From assembly GCF_042432805.1 (NCBI RefSeq), contig NZ_JBHLWO010000002.1, positions 1,302,001 to 1,366,000 of the forward strand: DNA of 64,000 nt, given 5' to 3'. This DNA comes from Olivibacter oleidegradans. GTDB lineage: Bacteria; Bacteroidota; Bacteroidia; Sphingobacteriales; Sphingobacteriaceae. Shown one piece after another: positions 26,801 to 33,394 of this stretch; position 1 is the stretch's first letter, and each line of letters starts with the position of its first letter. The position numbers and the translations under genes are program-made. The notes below the pieces were generated by a model that was not told where the DNA came from, searched no databases, and saw only the letters and a program-made list of their open reading frames with translations.

Positions 26801-27504
26801 AAAGAGAATTGGCTAACGCCATGTATCTAGCTGGTTTTGATGTGAAAGATGTTCATATGACCGACTTAATTTCCGGGCGGGAAAATTTGGAAGACATCCA
26901 ATTTATTGGTGCTGTCGGAGGTTTCTCCAATTCAGATGTTTTGGGATCGGCAAAGGGCTGGGCGGGAGCGTTTATGTATAACGAAAAAGCCCGAGTTGCA
27001 CTCGAAAACTTCTTTAAACGTCCTGATACACTGTCTGTTGGTATTTGTAATGGATGCCAACTCTTTATTGAACTTGGCCTTATTAATCCCGACCATGAAT
27101 CTAAACCCAAAATGTTACATAATGACAGCCATAAACACGAGAGCGGATTTACAGCACTGACAATACAGGAAAATAATTCGGTAATGCTTTCAAGTCTGGC
27201 CGGGTCGACTTTGGGGGTATGGATTTCACATGGTGAAGGTAAATTTCAACTTCCATATAGAGAAGACCAATATCATATCGTGGCGAAATACCATTATGAG
27301 ACGTATCCTGCTAATCCAAATGGCTCTGATTACAATACCGCCATGTTATGTGATAAGTCGGGCAGACATCTTGTAATGATGCCTCATATCGAGCGTTCAT
27401 TATTTAAGTGGCATTGGGCTCATTATCCAAGTGATAGGAATGACGAAATTTCTCCATGGATAGAAGCGTTCGTCAATGCTAGGAAATGGATTGAACAACA
27501 TTAA
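23845..27504 (+). CDS. purL: Phosphoribosylformylglycinamidine synthase, large single-chain form
   Basis: Product of 1219 aa. It converts FGAR, ATP and glutamine into FGAM, the fourth step of de novo purine synthesis. The length matches the large fused PurL of Proteobacteria and eukaryotes, not the split PurS/L/Q system. Visible parts are the N-terminal PurS-like and linker regions, the first AIRS-like half with NSEHCRHKIFNG and KAETHNFPTTVEPFNGAATG, the second half with GHDIGSGGLITTLLEM, and the C-terminal glutaminase (about 975-1219) with nucleophile Cys in GICNGCQ and the His of SHGEGKF. Its own promoter and terminator flank it, so it is monocistronic. Confidence 0.97.
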   Translation: MIYFFKNPHHTIFALQIERPITANETAKLIWLFGGAELHTGESLEGSFIGPRATMITPWSTNAVEITQNMGISDILRIEEFKEVSPDFTDFDHMLLQKYNGLSQDIFTVRLKPEPILEVEDIAAYNQKEGLSLSDEEVDYLNALAKKLGRKLTDSEVFGFSQVNSEHCRHKIFNGTFIIDGVEQPTSLFKLIRKTSEKNPNDIVSAYKDNVAFIKGPKLQQFAPLRADQPDYYAIKEFNSVISLKAETHNFPTTVEPFNGAATGSGGEIRDRLAGGQGSLPLAGTAVYMTAFSRLEENRPWEKAMEERDWLYQTPMDILIKASNGASDFGNKFGQPLIAGSVLTFEHEEDARKLGFDKVIMLAGGVGYGKEEQSKKMQPSPGDKIVVLGGENYRIGMGGAAVSSADTGAFGSGIELNAIQRSNPEMQKRAANAIRGLVESDHNTIVSIHDHGAGGHLNCLSELIESTGGQIDLDQLPVGDPTLSAKEIIGNESQERMGLVIAEEHLQMLKKIADRERSPIYTVGQVTGDYRFTIASSSNGSKPMDLALNDMFGSSPKTIMEDKTVKRVYRDLSYSETHLDQYLHQLLQLEAVACKDWLTNKVDRCVGGRVAKQQCAGPLQLPLNNCGVMALDYQGKDGVATSVGHAPLSALINAAAGSRNAVAESLSNIIWAPLKDGLQSVSLSANWMWPCKNDGEDARLYEAVKACSDFAIDLGINIPTGKDSLSMKQKYSNGEVIAPGTVIISAAAHCVDITAVVEPVLQKNKGAIYYINLSGDKPKLGGSSFAQILNCIGNDTPDIIDPNAFKEGFNAVQELIKSGKIHAGHDIGSGGLITTLLEMCFADRHLGAQIDLSALEEQDSIKLLFAENVGVVFQADESIELELNNKGVTFHKIGQVSDQAVLELTNNGSKWSFDIDELRDVWFRTSYLLDQKQSGEQKATERFKNYKNHILKYSFPKHFDGKKPQIDNTKPRPKAAVIREKGSNSERELANAMYLAGFDVKDVHMTDLISGRENLEDIQFIGAVGGFSNSDVLGSAKGWAGAFMYNEKARVALENFFKRPDTLSVGICNGCQLFIELGLINPDHESKPKMLHNDSHKHESGFTALTIQENNSVMLSSLAGSTLGVWISHGEGKFQLPYREDQYHIVAKYHYETYPANPNGSDYNTAMLCDKSGRHLVMMPHIERSLFKWHWAHYPSDRNDEISPWIEAFVNARKWIEQH

Positions 27505-27538
27505 CAAAAAGCCCGGCTCTGCAGCCGGGCTTTTTGTT
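27503..27538 (+). terminator. purL rho-independent terminator
   Basis: A perfect 16-bp stem (arms 27503-27518 and 27523-27538) with a CTGC loop and a GC-rich core GCCCGGCT, ending in TTTTTGTT. It begins within the purL stop codon. Confidence 0.9.
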
Positions 27539-27679
27539 AATGCATATTTACGGACTGACAAATCATGCGGAATATTTATTGCACCTAAAAAGGAGAAAAC
27601 AAAAGAACGGGTTCTTAACTACACATCAACTGCACGTTTACTGCGATCGGATTGTATAAGTAAAGCCCGTCGATATCAG

Positions 27680-27687
27680 TACTTTTG
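27680..27687 (+). promoter_or_regulatory. Promoter -7 element upstream of tRNA-Cys
   Basis: TACTTTTG matches TAnnTTTG and would place the transcript start near 27694, nine bases before the tRNA. No TTG lies at the expected 20-base spacing; the nearest (27652-27654) is 25 bases away, so the promoter is weaker than others in the window. Confidence 0.4.
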
Positions 27688-27702
27688 ATCCAAATCAGAA
27701 CG

Positions 27703-27773
27703 TGTCGGATGGCCGAGCGGTTAGGCGGAGCTCCGCAAGAGATCCCAGAGTGGTTCGAATCCACTTCCGACCT
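27703..27773 (+). tRNA. tRNA-Cys (anticodon GCA), divergent with C33
   Basis: A 71-base cloverleaf can be drawn: acceptor TGTCGGA/TCCGACC (first pair T-C mismatched), T8, a D arm with 3-bp stem GCC/GGC, anticodon arm 27728-27744, a four-base variable loop, a perfect T arm with TTCGAAT loop, and discriminator T73. Anticodon GCA (27735-27737) and U73 are tRNA-Cys hallmarks, and GCCGAGCGGTTAGGC is typical of Bacteroidota tRNA-Cys. Oddities: position 33 is C (27734) instead of the near-universal U, and pair 29-41 is G-A. CCA is not encoded. It may be a functional variant or a decaying copy. Confidence 0.65.
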
Positions 27774-28164
27774 CCCCTTATAATATATCCCTCGCTTCTC
27801 TCACGATGCATACTTAACGGCACACAAAGCCATACTATCAGGGTTCATTTGCTTAGGGATTATTTATTTTCGAAAATATGTGATTACTTGCAACGTTTTG
27901 GCATTTTGAGCGTCTATAAGTCAGTAAGCACATTAAACACGCATAAAAAAATTAAACCTTACTGATCAATGGAACATCAAAAGAATAAAACAATCCTTTG
28001 TCAAAAGCTAAATCGTCCTTTTAGTCTGCAACAACTAATCCTCTAGCACAATCGAAAATTTACCCAATAAAACAGGTCGTTTACCGAGATTTTGAATGCA
28101 TTTACCTAATTCATCTTCAAGAACATGTATATGATAAATACTTTTGGCAAAAAGAAATTTAGCC
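27774..28164. other. Intergenic region without a gene
   Basis: A 391-base A+T-rich spacer between the tRNA and the outer-membrane receptor. It holds a perfect 14-bp palindrome TATTTTCGAAAATA (27865-27878) and otherwise no structure that I can assign. No exact promoter pair for the receptor was found. Confidence 0.4.
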
Positions 28165-30633
28165 ATGAATATTCCAAACACACACAAAAAACATTATAAA
28201 CCAATGCCTTTATTGAGAATCTCTGTACTAACCCTATTTTTTTTCTATTCTTTCATTATCTGCGTGCTGGCACAAGAGAAAGCAAATATTCAAGGAACCG
28301 TGAAGGACCAAACAGGTGCACCTGTTGACTTAGCGACAATCATTTTGCTCAGGGCCGCAGATTCATCTTATATTCGCTCAGTATTCAGTGACCAGAAAGG
28401 TAACTATCAGATACCTGCGGTAGACGAAGGGAAGTATATATTATCTGCATCTATGATCGGCTTCCGCAAGACTTATTTACCTATTGCGATAAGATCCGGA
28501 CAAAAAACGATACAAGCAGCTTCTTTTGTTCTAATGCCAGAGACAAATGCACTAAAAGAGGTAACTGTTACGGCTAGTACCCCTTCCATCGAACGTAAGG
28601 ATGGCGCCTTGGTTGTAAATGTCGCTAATACTGCACTAGCAGCAGGTAACAGTGCAATGGATATATTAGAACGATCACCTGGCGTAAGTGTTGACAAAGA
28701 TGGGAATATAAGCCTCATGGGACGTCAAGGCGTAACAGTTATGATAGATGGGAAACAAACCTATCTATCTGCTGAACAATTAGCTAATATGTTAAAATCG
28801 ATGGACGGCAATAACGTGCAATCCATTGAATTAAACACCAATCCTTCCGCGAAATATGATGCAGCAGGTACTGCCGGGATTATTAACATCAAATTGAAGA
28901 AAAATAATATGGAGGGTACCAATGGAACATTGAGTTTGAGCGGAGGATACGGCCGTACCCATAAGTCGAATAATTCATTGCAAATTAATCACAAAACAGG
29001 TAAAGTCAATCTTTTCGGAAATTATAGCTACGTTAACAGCAATTTTAATAACACACTGGAGTTATATAGAATTGTTGGGCAAAGCGCGTCGGCAAAAGTA
29101 TTCGATCAATTTGCTGATTTCCAAAATGAACGCGCGAGCAGCAGTATAAGGGGTGGTATTGATTATAAAACATCGGAACGGAATACATTAAGCGGTTTAT
29201 TCTCCGGCTTTTTCTTGCAAGGAAATGATCATTCCACCAGTAACAACCGGATTTCAGATTTAAATGCCCCTCTGGATTCTACACTTACAACGCTAAATCG
29301 CGGTCGAAACAAGTATAACAATCTGTCCTTTAACGTTAATAACACGTTTAATATCGATACCAATGGACGTAAACTTGTTGCTGAAGTAGATGTTTCTAGA
29401 TTCAGTGATAAAACATCCAACTACTATGACAATTATTTTTATAGATCGAACGGTGAGAACTTACGAAGCCCGGAATTCATCTTAAACGATATGCCTTCAA
29501 TCATCAATATACAGACAGCGAAGATTGATTACACTCATCCGTTAAATTCTAAAAGTAAAATCGAACTGGGAATGAAATACAGCAGCGTGAAAAGTGACAA
29601 CAACATGGGCTTTTACAATCAGATAAATGGTGACTGGCAAAATAACGAAAATCGCTCGAATCATTTTATATATAAAGAACGGGTTAGCGCTGCTTATGCG
29701 ATCTACAATCAAACCATTAACAAAACCGAGATTAAAGCCGGTTTACGTGCCGAACATACTTATTCTGACGGTAATTCGATAACGATGAATGTGAGAAATA
29801 AACGGAATTATCTAAGTCTCTTTCCAAACATCAGCTTAAATCAACAACTATCTGATAAGCAAAGTATAGGCCTGTCCTACAGTCGAAGAATAAATCGGCC
29901 AAATTATGGAAACCTCAATCCGTTTTTGTTCTATGTTGACCCTTACAGCTATCAACAAGGAAATCCATTTCTGAACCCGTCATATACAAATTCTTACGAA
30001 TTAAGCTATACACTTCTAAAGAAATATACGTTAACAGCAGGATACCAGAAAACCAAAGATATGGTTGGAGAAATGATGTACCAAGATGATGAAACTAATA
30101 TAGTGTATGTAACGAATGAGAATATCGCAAGCGAAAATGTATATTTTGCAAATTTGAATATTCCTTTAGAACTTGGTAAAGTCTGGAGTAGTAACACAAA
30201 TATTAATGCCATGCATCTCGGTTATAAGGCAGATATTCCTGCCGCGCCTATAGATTTCGGCCAATTCGCCGTACAAGCGAACAGCAATCATACATTCAAT
30301 GTAACGCAGAGTTTACGTTTCGAAGCTACCCTGCAGTATCGCTCTCCTCTACGGTGGAGCATTTACCAGATCGGCACGTCATGGGGATTAGATCTCGGTG
30401 TTAACAAATCATTCTGGAATAAAAAAGCGCAGGTAAAATTTGCAGTTACCGATATATTTAATACGCGACCAAACACAGTCAAAACAGACTACTCAAATTT
30501 GAATGTCCGTGTTTTCAACACGTGGGAAAGTCGCGTGGCCCGGTTGACTTTTACATTTAACTTTGGGAATCAAAAGCTGAAAATATCTGAAAGAAATTTA
30601 GATAGCTCAGAGAAAAACCGCGTAGGGAAATAA
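28165..30633 (+). CDS. TonB-dependent-receptor-like outer-membrane beta-barrel protein
   Basis: Product of 822 aa from ATG 28165; a later ATG at 28204 directly begins the signal peptide (PLLRISVLTLFFFYSF, cleaved after VLAQ). A carboxypeptidase-regulatory-like domain follows (NIQGTVKDQTGAPVDLATI), then a plug domain (VTASTPSIERKDG to NPSAKYDAAGTAGIINI) and a long beta-barrel. This is the outer membrane beta-barrel family 3 pattern, distinct from SusC: it lacks the long SusC motif and has no SusD partner. Substrates of this family are mostly unknown. A hairpin terminator follows, so it is transcribed alone. Confidence 0.88.
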   Translation: MNIPNTHKKHYKPMPLLRISVLTLFFFYSFIICVLAQEKANIQGTVKDQTGAPVDLATIILLRAADSSYIRSVFSDQKGNYQIPAVDEGKYILSASMIGFRKTYLPIAIRSGQKTIQAASFVLMPETNALKEVTVTASTPSIERKDGALVVNVANTALAAGNSAMDILERSPGVSVDKDGNISLMGRQGVTVMIDGKQTYLSAEQLANMLKSMDGNNVQSIELNTNPSAKYDAAGTAGIINIKLKKNNMEGTNGTLSLSGGYGRTHKSNNSLQINHKTGKVNLFGNYSYVNSNFNNTLELYRIVGQSASAKVFDQFADFQNERASSSIRGGIDYKTSERNTLSGLFSGFFLQGNDHSTSNNRISDLNAPLDSTLTTLNRGRNKYNNLSFNVNNTFNIDTNGRKLVAEVDVSRFSDKTSNYYDNYFYRSNGENLRSPEFILNDMPSIINIQTAKIDYTHPLNSKSKIELGMKYSSVKSDNNMGFYNQINGDWQNNENRSNHFIYKERVSAAYAIYNQTINKTEIKAGLRAEHTYSDGNSITMNVRNKRNYLSLFPNISLNQQLSDKQSIGLSYSRRINRPNYGNLNPFLFYVDPYSYQQGNPFLNPSYTNSYELSYTLLKKYTLTAGYQKTKDMVGEMMYQDDETNIVYVTNENIASENVYFANLNIPLELGKVWSSNTNINAMHLGYKADIPAAPIDFGQFAVQANSNHTFNVTQSLRFEATLQYRSPLRWSIYQIGTSWGLDLGVNKSFWNKKAQVKFAVTDIFNTRPNTVKTDYSNLNVRVFNTWESRVARLTFTFNFGNQKLKISERNLDSSEKNRVGK

Positions 30634-30655
30634 AAATATTTTCATGTGTGTTTGT

Positions 30656-30687
30656 GCCGCTGCCGTCGTGAGATGACAGCGGCTTTT
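30656..30687 (+). terminator. Terminator after outer-membrane receptor
   Basis: GCCGCTG (30656-30662) pairs with CAGCGGC (30677-30683) and is followed by TTTTG. The loop is 14 bases, partly able to pair further. Confidence 0.7.
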
Positions 30688-30807
30688 GTCATAAATAATA
30701 TGTGCTGATCAACTAATTGCCTATGATCAATCACAAACATAATGCAATAAATTACAACAATTAGTTGGGAATTGTTGTTTCCATAAGACAGGTTTTTGAA
30801 GAAAGTT

Positions 30808-31053
30808 ATGACATATCAAAAAAAACAACCCGCTATATCAAATATGCAATACACTCGACGTTTATTGCAAAATGGTAAAATCCAACTAGACATTAACGGT
30901 CATATTGATAATGAGTACTTCGAAGCGACTGCAATTGTAAGCCAAGCCGATGCTGACAACGACAAGGGTTTAAATCAATTACTCACAAACCATCTATTGC
31001 AAGCAAGAGAAAAAACCATCATGCTGAAAAAAAATAAGGATTCTACTAAATAG
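30808..31053 (+). CDS. Hypothetical protein, 81 aa
   Basis: I do not recognise this protein. ATG 30808 is preferred over a TTG four codons upstream. The protein is basic and soluble: a short Gln/Lys-rich N-terminus is followed by strands (GKIQLDINGHIDNEYFEATAIV), an acidic turn ADADNDKG, then a helix LNQLLTNHLLQAREKTIML and a lysine tail. The ending faces the DUF6496 gene, whose stop is only 19 bases away on the opposite strand. Nothing in the context gives a role. Confidence 0.5.
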   Translation: MTYQKKQPAISNMQYTRRLLQNGKIQLDINGHIDNEYFEATAIVSQADADNDKGLNQLLTNHLLQAREKTIMLKKNKDSTK

Positions 31054-31071
31054 TGATGTTGTGAAACTTAC

Positions 31072-31245
31072 TTATTTTTTCTTTGGCACTTTAGCGCCTT
31101 CTTTTCTCGCTTCCGATAAGCCAATGGCTACAGCCTGTTTTTTTGAAGTGACTTTCTTTCCGCTTCCGCTCTTCAGTTTACCTTCTTTCATTTCATGCAT
31201 AGTTTCTTCAACCTTCTCACTTGCCTTTTTTGAATACTTTGCCAT
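31072..31245 (-). CDS. DUF6496 family small basic protein, 57 aa
   Basis: The gene is too short for ordinary ORF cutoffs. The minus strand reads MAKYSKKASEKVEETMHEM, then KEGKLKSGSGKKVTSKKQA, AIGLSEARK and a lysine end, with stop at 31072-31074. This is the DUF6496 pattern (a run ending in S-KQAVAIGLSEARK), resembling KGG/stress-induced small lysine-rich proteins. Such proteins are found in Bacteroidota and Proteobacteria near stress genes. The composition suggests nucleic-acid association, but no function is established. It is convergent with the 81-aa gene. Confidence 0.85.
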   Translation of the reverse strand: MAKYSKKASEKVEETMHEMKEGKLKSGSGKKVTSKKQAVAIGLSEARKEGAKVPKKK

Positions 31246-31494
31246 AATATTGCTTAATTTGTGTATCTAAGAACAAAAGAAAGACTTAGATGTTTCGTAT
31301 AAAATATAAAAGTTTTAGTAGTTCAAGGATATTGTTCGTTAGAGAGTTATGCGCAACAATCTAAAGATATAGTGGCGTAAATAAGAATTCCGTCCTCAGA
31401 AAACGCAATTTCGTGTAATTTTTTTTATTAGTAAATAGGATTTATTGATATTAGTAAGTCAGATCAAACCACCTAACGTTGTAAATTAGATTGT

Positions 31495-32685
31495 ATGATA
31501 CTGGTTTTTGATAGTTTAGCTGAAGCCAACAATTCTTTAATGAGAATTTTGGAAGCAAATAACCTGCCTGCCCAGGCTGCTATGTCGACGGATGAAACAC
31601 TGCAACATATCTTCACATATAAATATAAACTCTTAATACTAAGAGCGGACGCTTTTGAGGGTAGCGACGCGCAAGAAGTCTTAAGAGTAATGAATAATAA
31701 CCCGAATGTAAAAGACACTCCCGTTCTGTTGATTACTCCGTCATCAATCAAACAGAAAATTAAGTTCGAAACGTATACCGGATTATGGCTGGATTGTCTC
31801 TTTGGGGATTACAGTACGGATTTCTTGATTTTTAAAATTAAATCCATTCAAGACAGACAAGAATATATTGCAGGATTGTACCATGATAATCGATTCTTAA
31901 AGGATGAGCTTCAGAAAACAAAAATGACCGAAGCCGCCAAAGAAGAATTTATCAGTATTGCGGGACATGAACTTAGTACGCCAATCACTTCTATAAATGC
32001 CTACCTACAATTGGCATTACGTAACGCTAACAGTCAAAACATCGAACAAACCATACAGCTATTATCTAAGGGCCTGAACCAAATCAATAAATTGAACCGT
32101 CTTGCAAAAGACCTTCTGGACTCTTCCAGATTACAAGCGGGAAAAATGGAGTATAATTTTGCTGTGTTTAATTGTCGGGATTTTCTAAGGCAAACGATAG
32201 AAAATGTCAGACATAGTTACCCTGATAGGCAGATTAACGTCAATTGTAATACAAAAGTATGGCTGGAAGGTGATCAGGAAAGACTAGAACAGGTGCTGAC
32301 TAATTATTTAACAAATGCGCTTAAATACTCGCCTACTAGTACCGAAGTCCTTGTTTATACCGAGATTATCGATAAGAAATGGCTAAAGGTATGTGTGAAA
32401 GACCGTGGACAAGGTATTCCCAGAGAGAAGCAACCATATATATTTCATAAATACTATAGAGTGAGTGATGAGAAGCATAAACACCAAGGTTTAGGAATGG
32501 GTCTGTTTATTTGCGCACAAATTATTTCTCATCATAAGGGTAAATTCGGACTGGAAAGTGAACCTGGGAAAGGTTCAATTTTTTATTTTATGTTACCTAT
32601 AAAAGCTACGAAAGAGAAAACCGAAGGACTTACCACAAGCTTTCCAAAAAGAAGTGCATTTTCTTCTTCTAATTTAAATAAGTAA
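31495..32685 (+). CDS. Histidine kinase with N-terminal degenerate receiver domain
   Basis: Product of 396 aa without membrane segments. Residues 1-120 look like a response-regulator receiver by pattern (ILVFDSLAEANNSL, YKLLILRADAFEG, TPVLLITPSS), but the expected phosphoacceptor is Arg50 and the KP motif is absent, so it cannot be phosphorylated normally. A coiled-coil linker follows, then HisKA with His158 in IAGHELSTPITS, and HATPase_c (about 265-385) with N box LTNYLTNALKYSP, G1 DRGQGIP and G2 GLGMGLFI. No response regulator is adjacent, so it must act with a distant partner. It is cytoplasmic by prediction. Confidence 0.88.
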   Translation: MILVFDSLAEANNSLMRILEANNLPAQAAMSTDETLQHIFTYKYKLLILRADAFEGSDAQEVLRVMNNNPNVKDTPVLLITPSSIKQKIKFETYTGLWLDCLFGDYSTDFLIFKIKSIQDRQEYIAGLYHDNRFLKDELQKTKMTEAAKEEFISIAGHELSTPITSINAYLQLALRNANSQNIEQTIQLLSKGLNQINKLNRLAKDLLDSSRLQAGKMEYNFAVFNCRDFLRQTIENVRHSYPDRQINVNCNTKVWLEGDQERLEQVLTNYLTNALKYSPTSTEVLVYTEIIDKKWLKVCVKDRGQGIPREKQPYIFHKYYRVSDEKHKHQGLGMGLFICAQIISHHKGKFGLESEPGKGSIFYFMLPIKATKEKTEGLTTSFPKRSAFSSSNLNK

Positions 32686-32754
32686 TGAAAACACCGAAAG
32701 TCCGTATCATCCTTCCCGAATATCTCTCCTATCCAAACCTCGCGCCATAAAACG

Positions 32755-33198
32755 ATGGTAGAACGAATACTTCATTATCACTCATTTACCATACGCGTAG
32801 GTTATGAGCCTGGACTTATTCATATTACAAACAATATTAACCTATGGCGTTTTTTGGATAGTAATGTAAGAGAGAGAACGGAATGGTTAGCCAATGCTAT
32901 ACAACAGGATTATGAATCTATTTATGGGAATCCTCTTAAAATAAAGCGAAAATCTTTTCTTATGGAAATCTGGGGTCATTTATATTTCGAGTATTACCTT
33001 CTAAAACTGACACATTTTTTTGGTATTAATCATCAGTCAAAAACACTACAACACCTGTTACAACGTTCGGCATCGATAGATTGCGGTGAAAGTGCACAAG
33101 ATAATAACCGCTTTATATGGGATTTCTTAGCATTGTTTTTTAAATTGTTCACCTATTTCCTTCCAAATAATATATCCTCAGAAGGCCTGAAGAAATAA
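32755..33198 (+). CDS. Hypothetical protein, 147 aa
   Basis: I do not recognise this protein. It starts with strand-like sequence (HYHSFTIRVGYEPGLIHITNN) and continues with helices rich in aromatic residues (RFLDSNVRERTEWLANAIQQ, FLMEIWGHLYFEYYLLKL). The C-terminal FIWDFLALFFKLFTYFLP is hydrophobic enough to touch a membrane. It follows the histidine kinase after 69 bases on the same strand, so they may be co-transcribed, but no functional link is visible. Confidence 0.5.
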   Translation: MVERILHYHSFTIRVGYEPGLIHITNNINLWRFLDSNVRERTEWLANAIQQDYESIYGNPLKIKRKSFLMEIWGHLYFEYYLLKLTHFFGINHQSKTLQHLLQRSASIDCGESAQDNNRFIWDFLALFFKLFTYFLPNNISSEGLKK

Positions 33199-33249
33199 AG
33201 GCCTGTATCAGTGAATGCTGTAAAAAGACCCAATTTTTTTACTTACCGC

Positions 33250-33280
33250 TTGCAAAGAATATTTATCTATCTTATATTTG
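33250..33280 (+). promoter_or_regulatory. Bacteroidota-type promoter of tRNA-Gly
   Basis: TTG at 33250-33252, 20 bases, TATATTTG at 33273-33280. Transcription would begin near 33287, three bases before the mature tRNA. Confidence 0.7.
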
Positions 33281-33289
33281 TTTCCTCAT

Positions 33290-33365
33290 GCGAAAATAGC
33301 TCAGTTGGTAGAGCGCAACCTTGCCAAGGTTGAGGTCGCGAGTTCGAACCTCGTTTTTCGCTCCA
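33290..33365 (+). tRNA. tRNA-Gly (anticodon GCC)
   Basis: A standard 73-base cloverleaf plus encoded CCA: acceptor GCGAAAA/TTTTCGC, D arm with AGTTGGTA loop, anticodon stem CAACC/GGTTG with loop TTGCCAA giving GCC, and a T arm with GTTCGAA. Discriminator U73. All stems pair well. It has its own promoter and a following terminator with a UUCG loop. Confidence 0.97.
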
Positions 33366-33394
33366 AAGGATCATGCTTCGGTGTGATCCTTTTT
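33365..33394 (+). terminator. tRNA-Gly terminator with cUUCGg tetraloop
   Basis: AAAGGATCATGC pairs with GTGTGATCCTTT (with G-U pairs) around TTCG, the very stable cUUCGg tetraloop, then TTTTTA. It overlaps the last codon of the convergent sbcC gene (stop at 33393-33395). Confidence 0.8.

Noticed and set aside
27703..27773. Reading of the tRNA as truncated tRNA-Ser
   Set aside because: At first the D arm suggested a class II tRNA missing its variable arm, but length 71, anticodon GCA and U73 fit tRNA-Cys.
27702..27965. 87-codon reading frame running through the tRNA
   Set aside because: It begins inside the tRNA-Cys cloverleaf and has no protein-like features.
27703..33365. Possible genomic island bounded by tRNA-Cys and tRNA-Gly
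   Set aside because: No integrase, no duplicated tRNA 3' end and no mobile gene was found between the two tRNAs.
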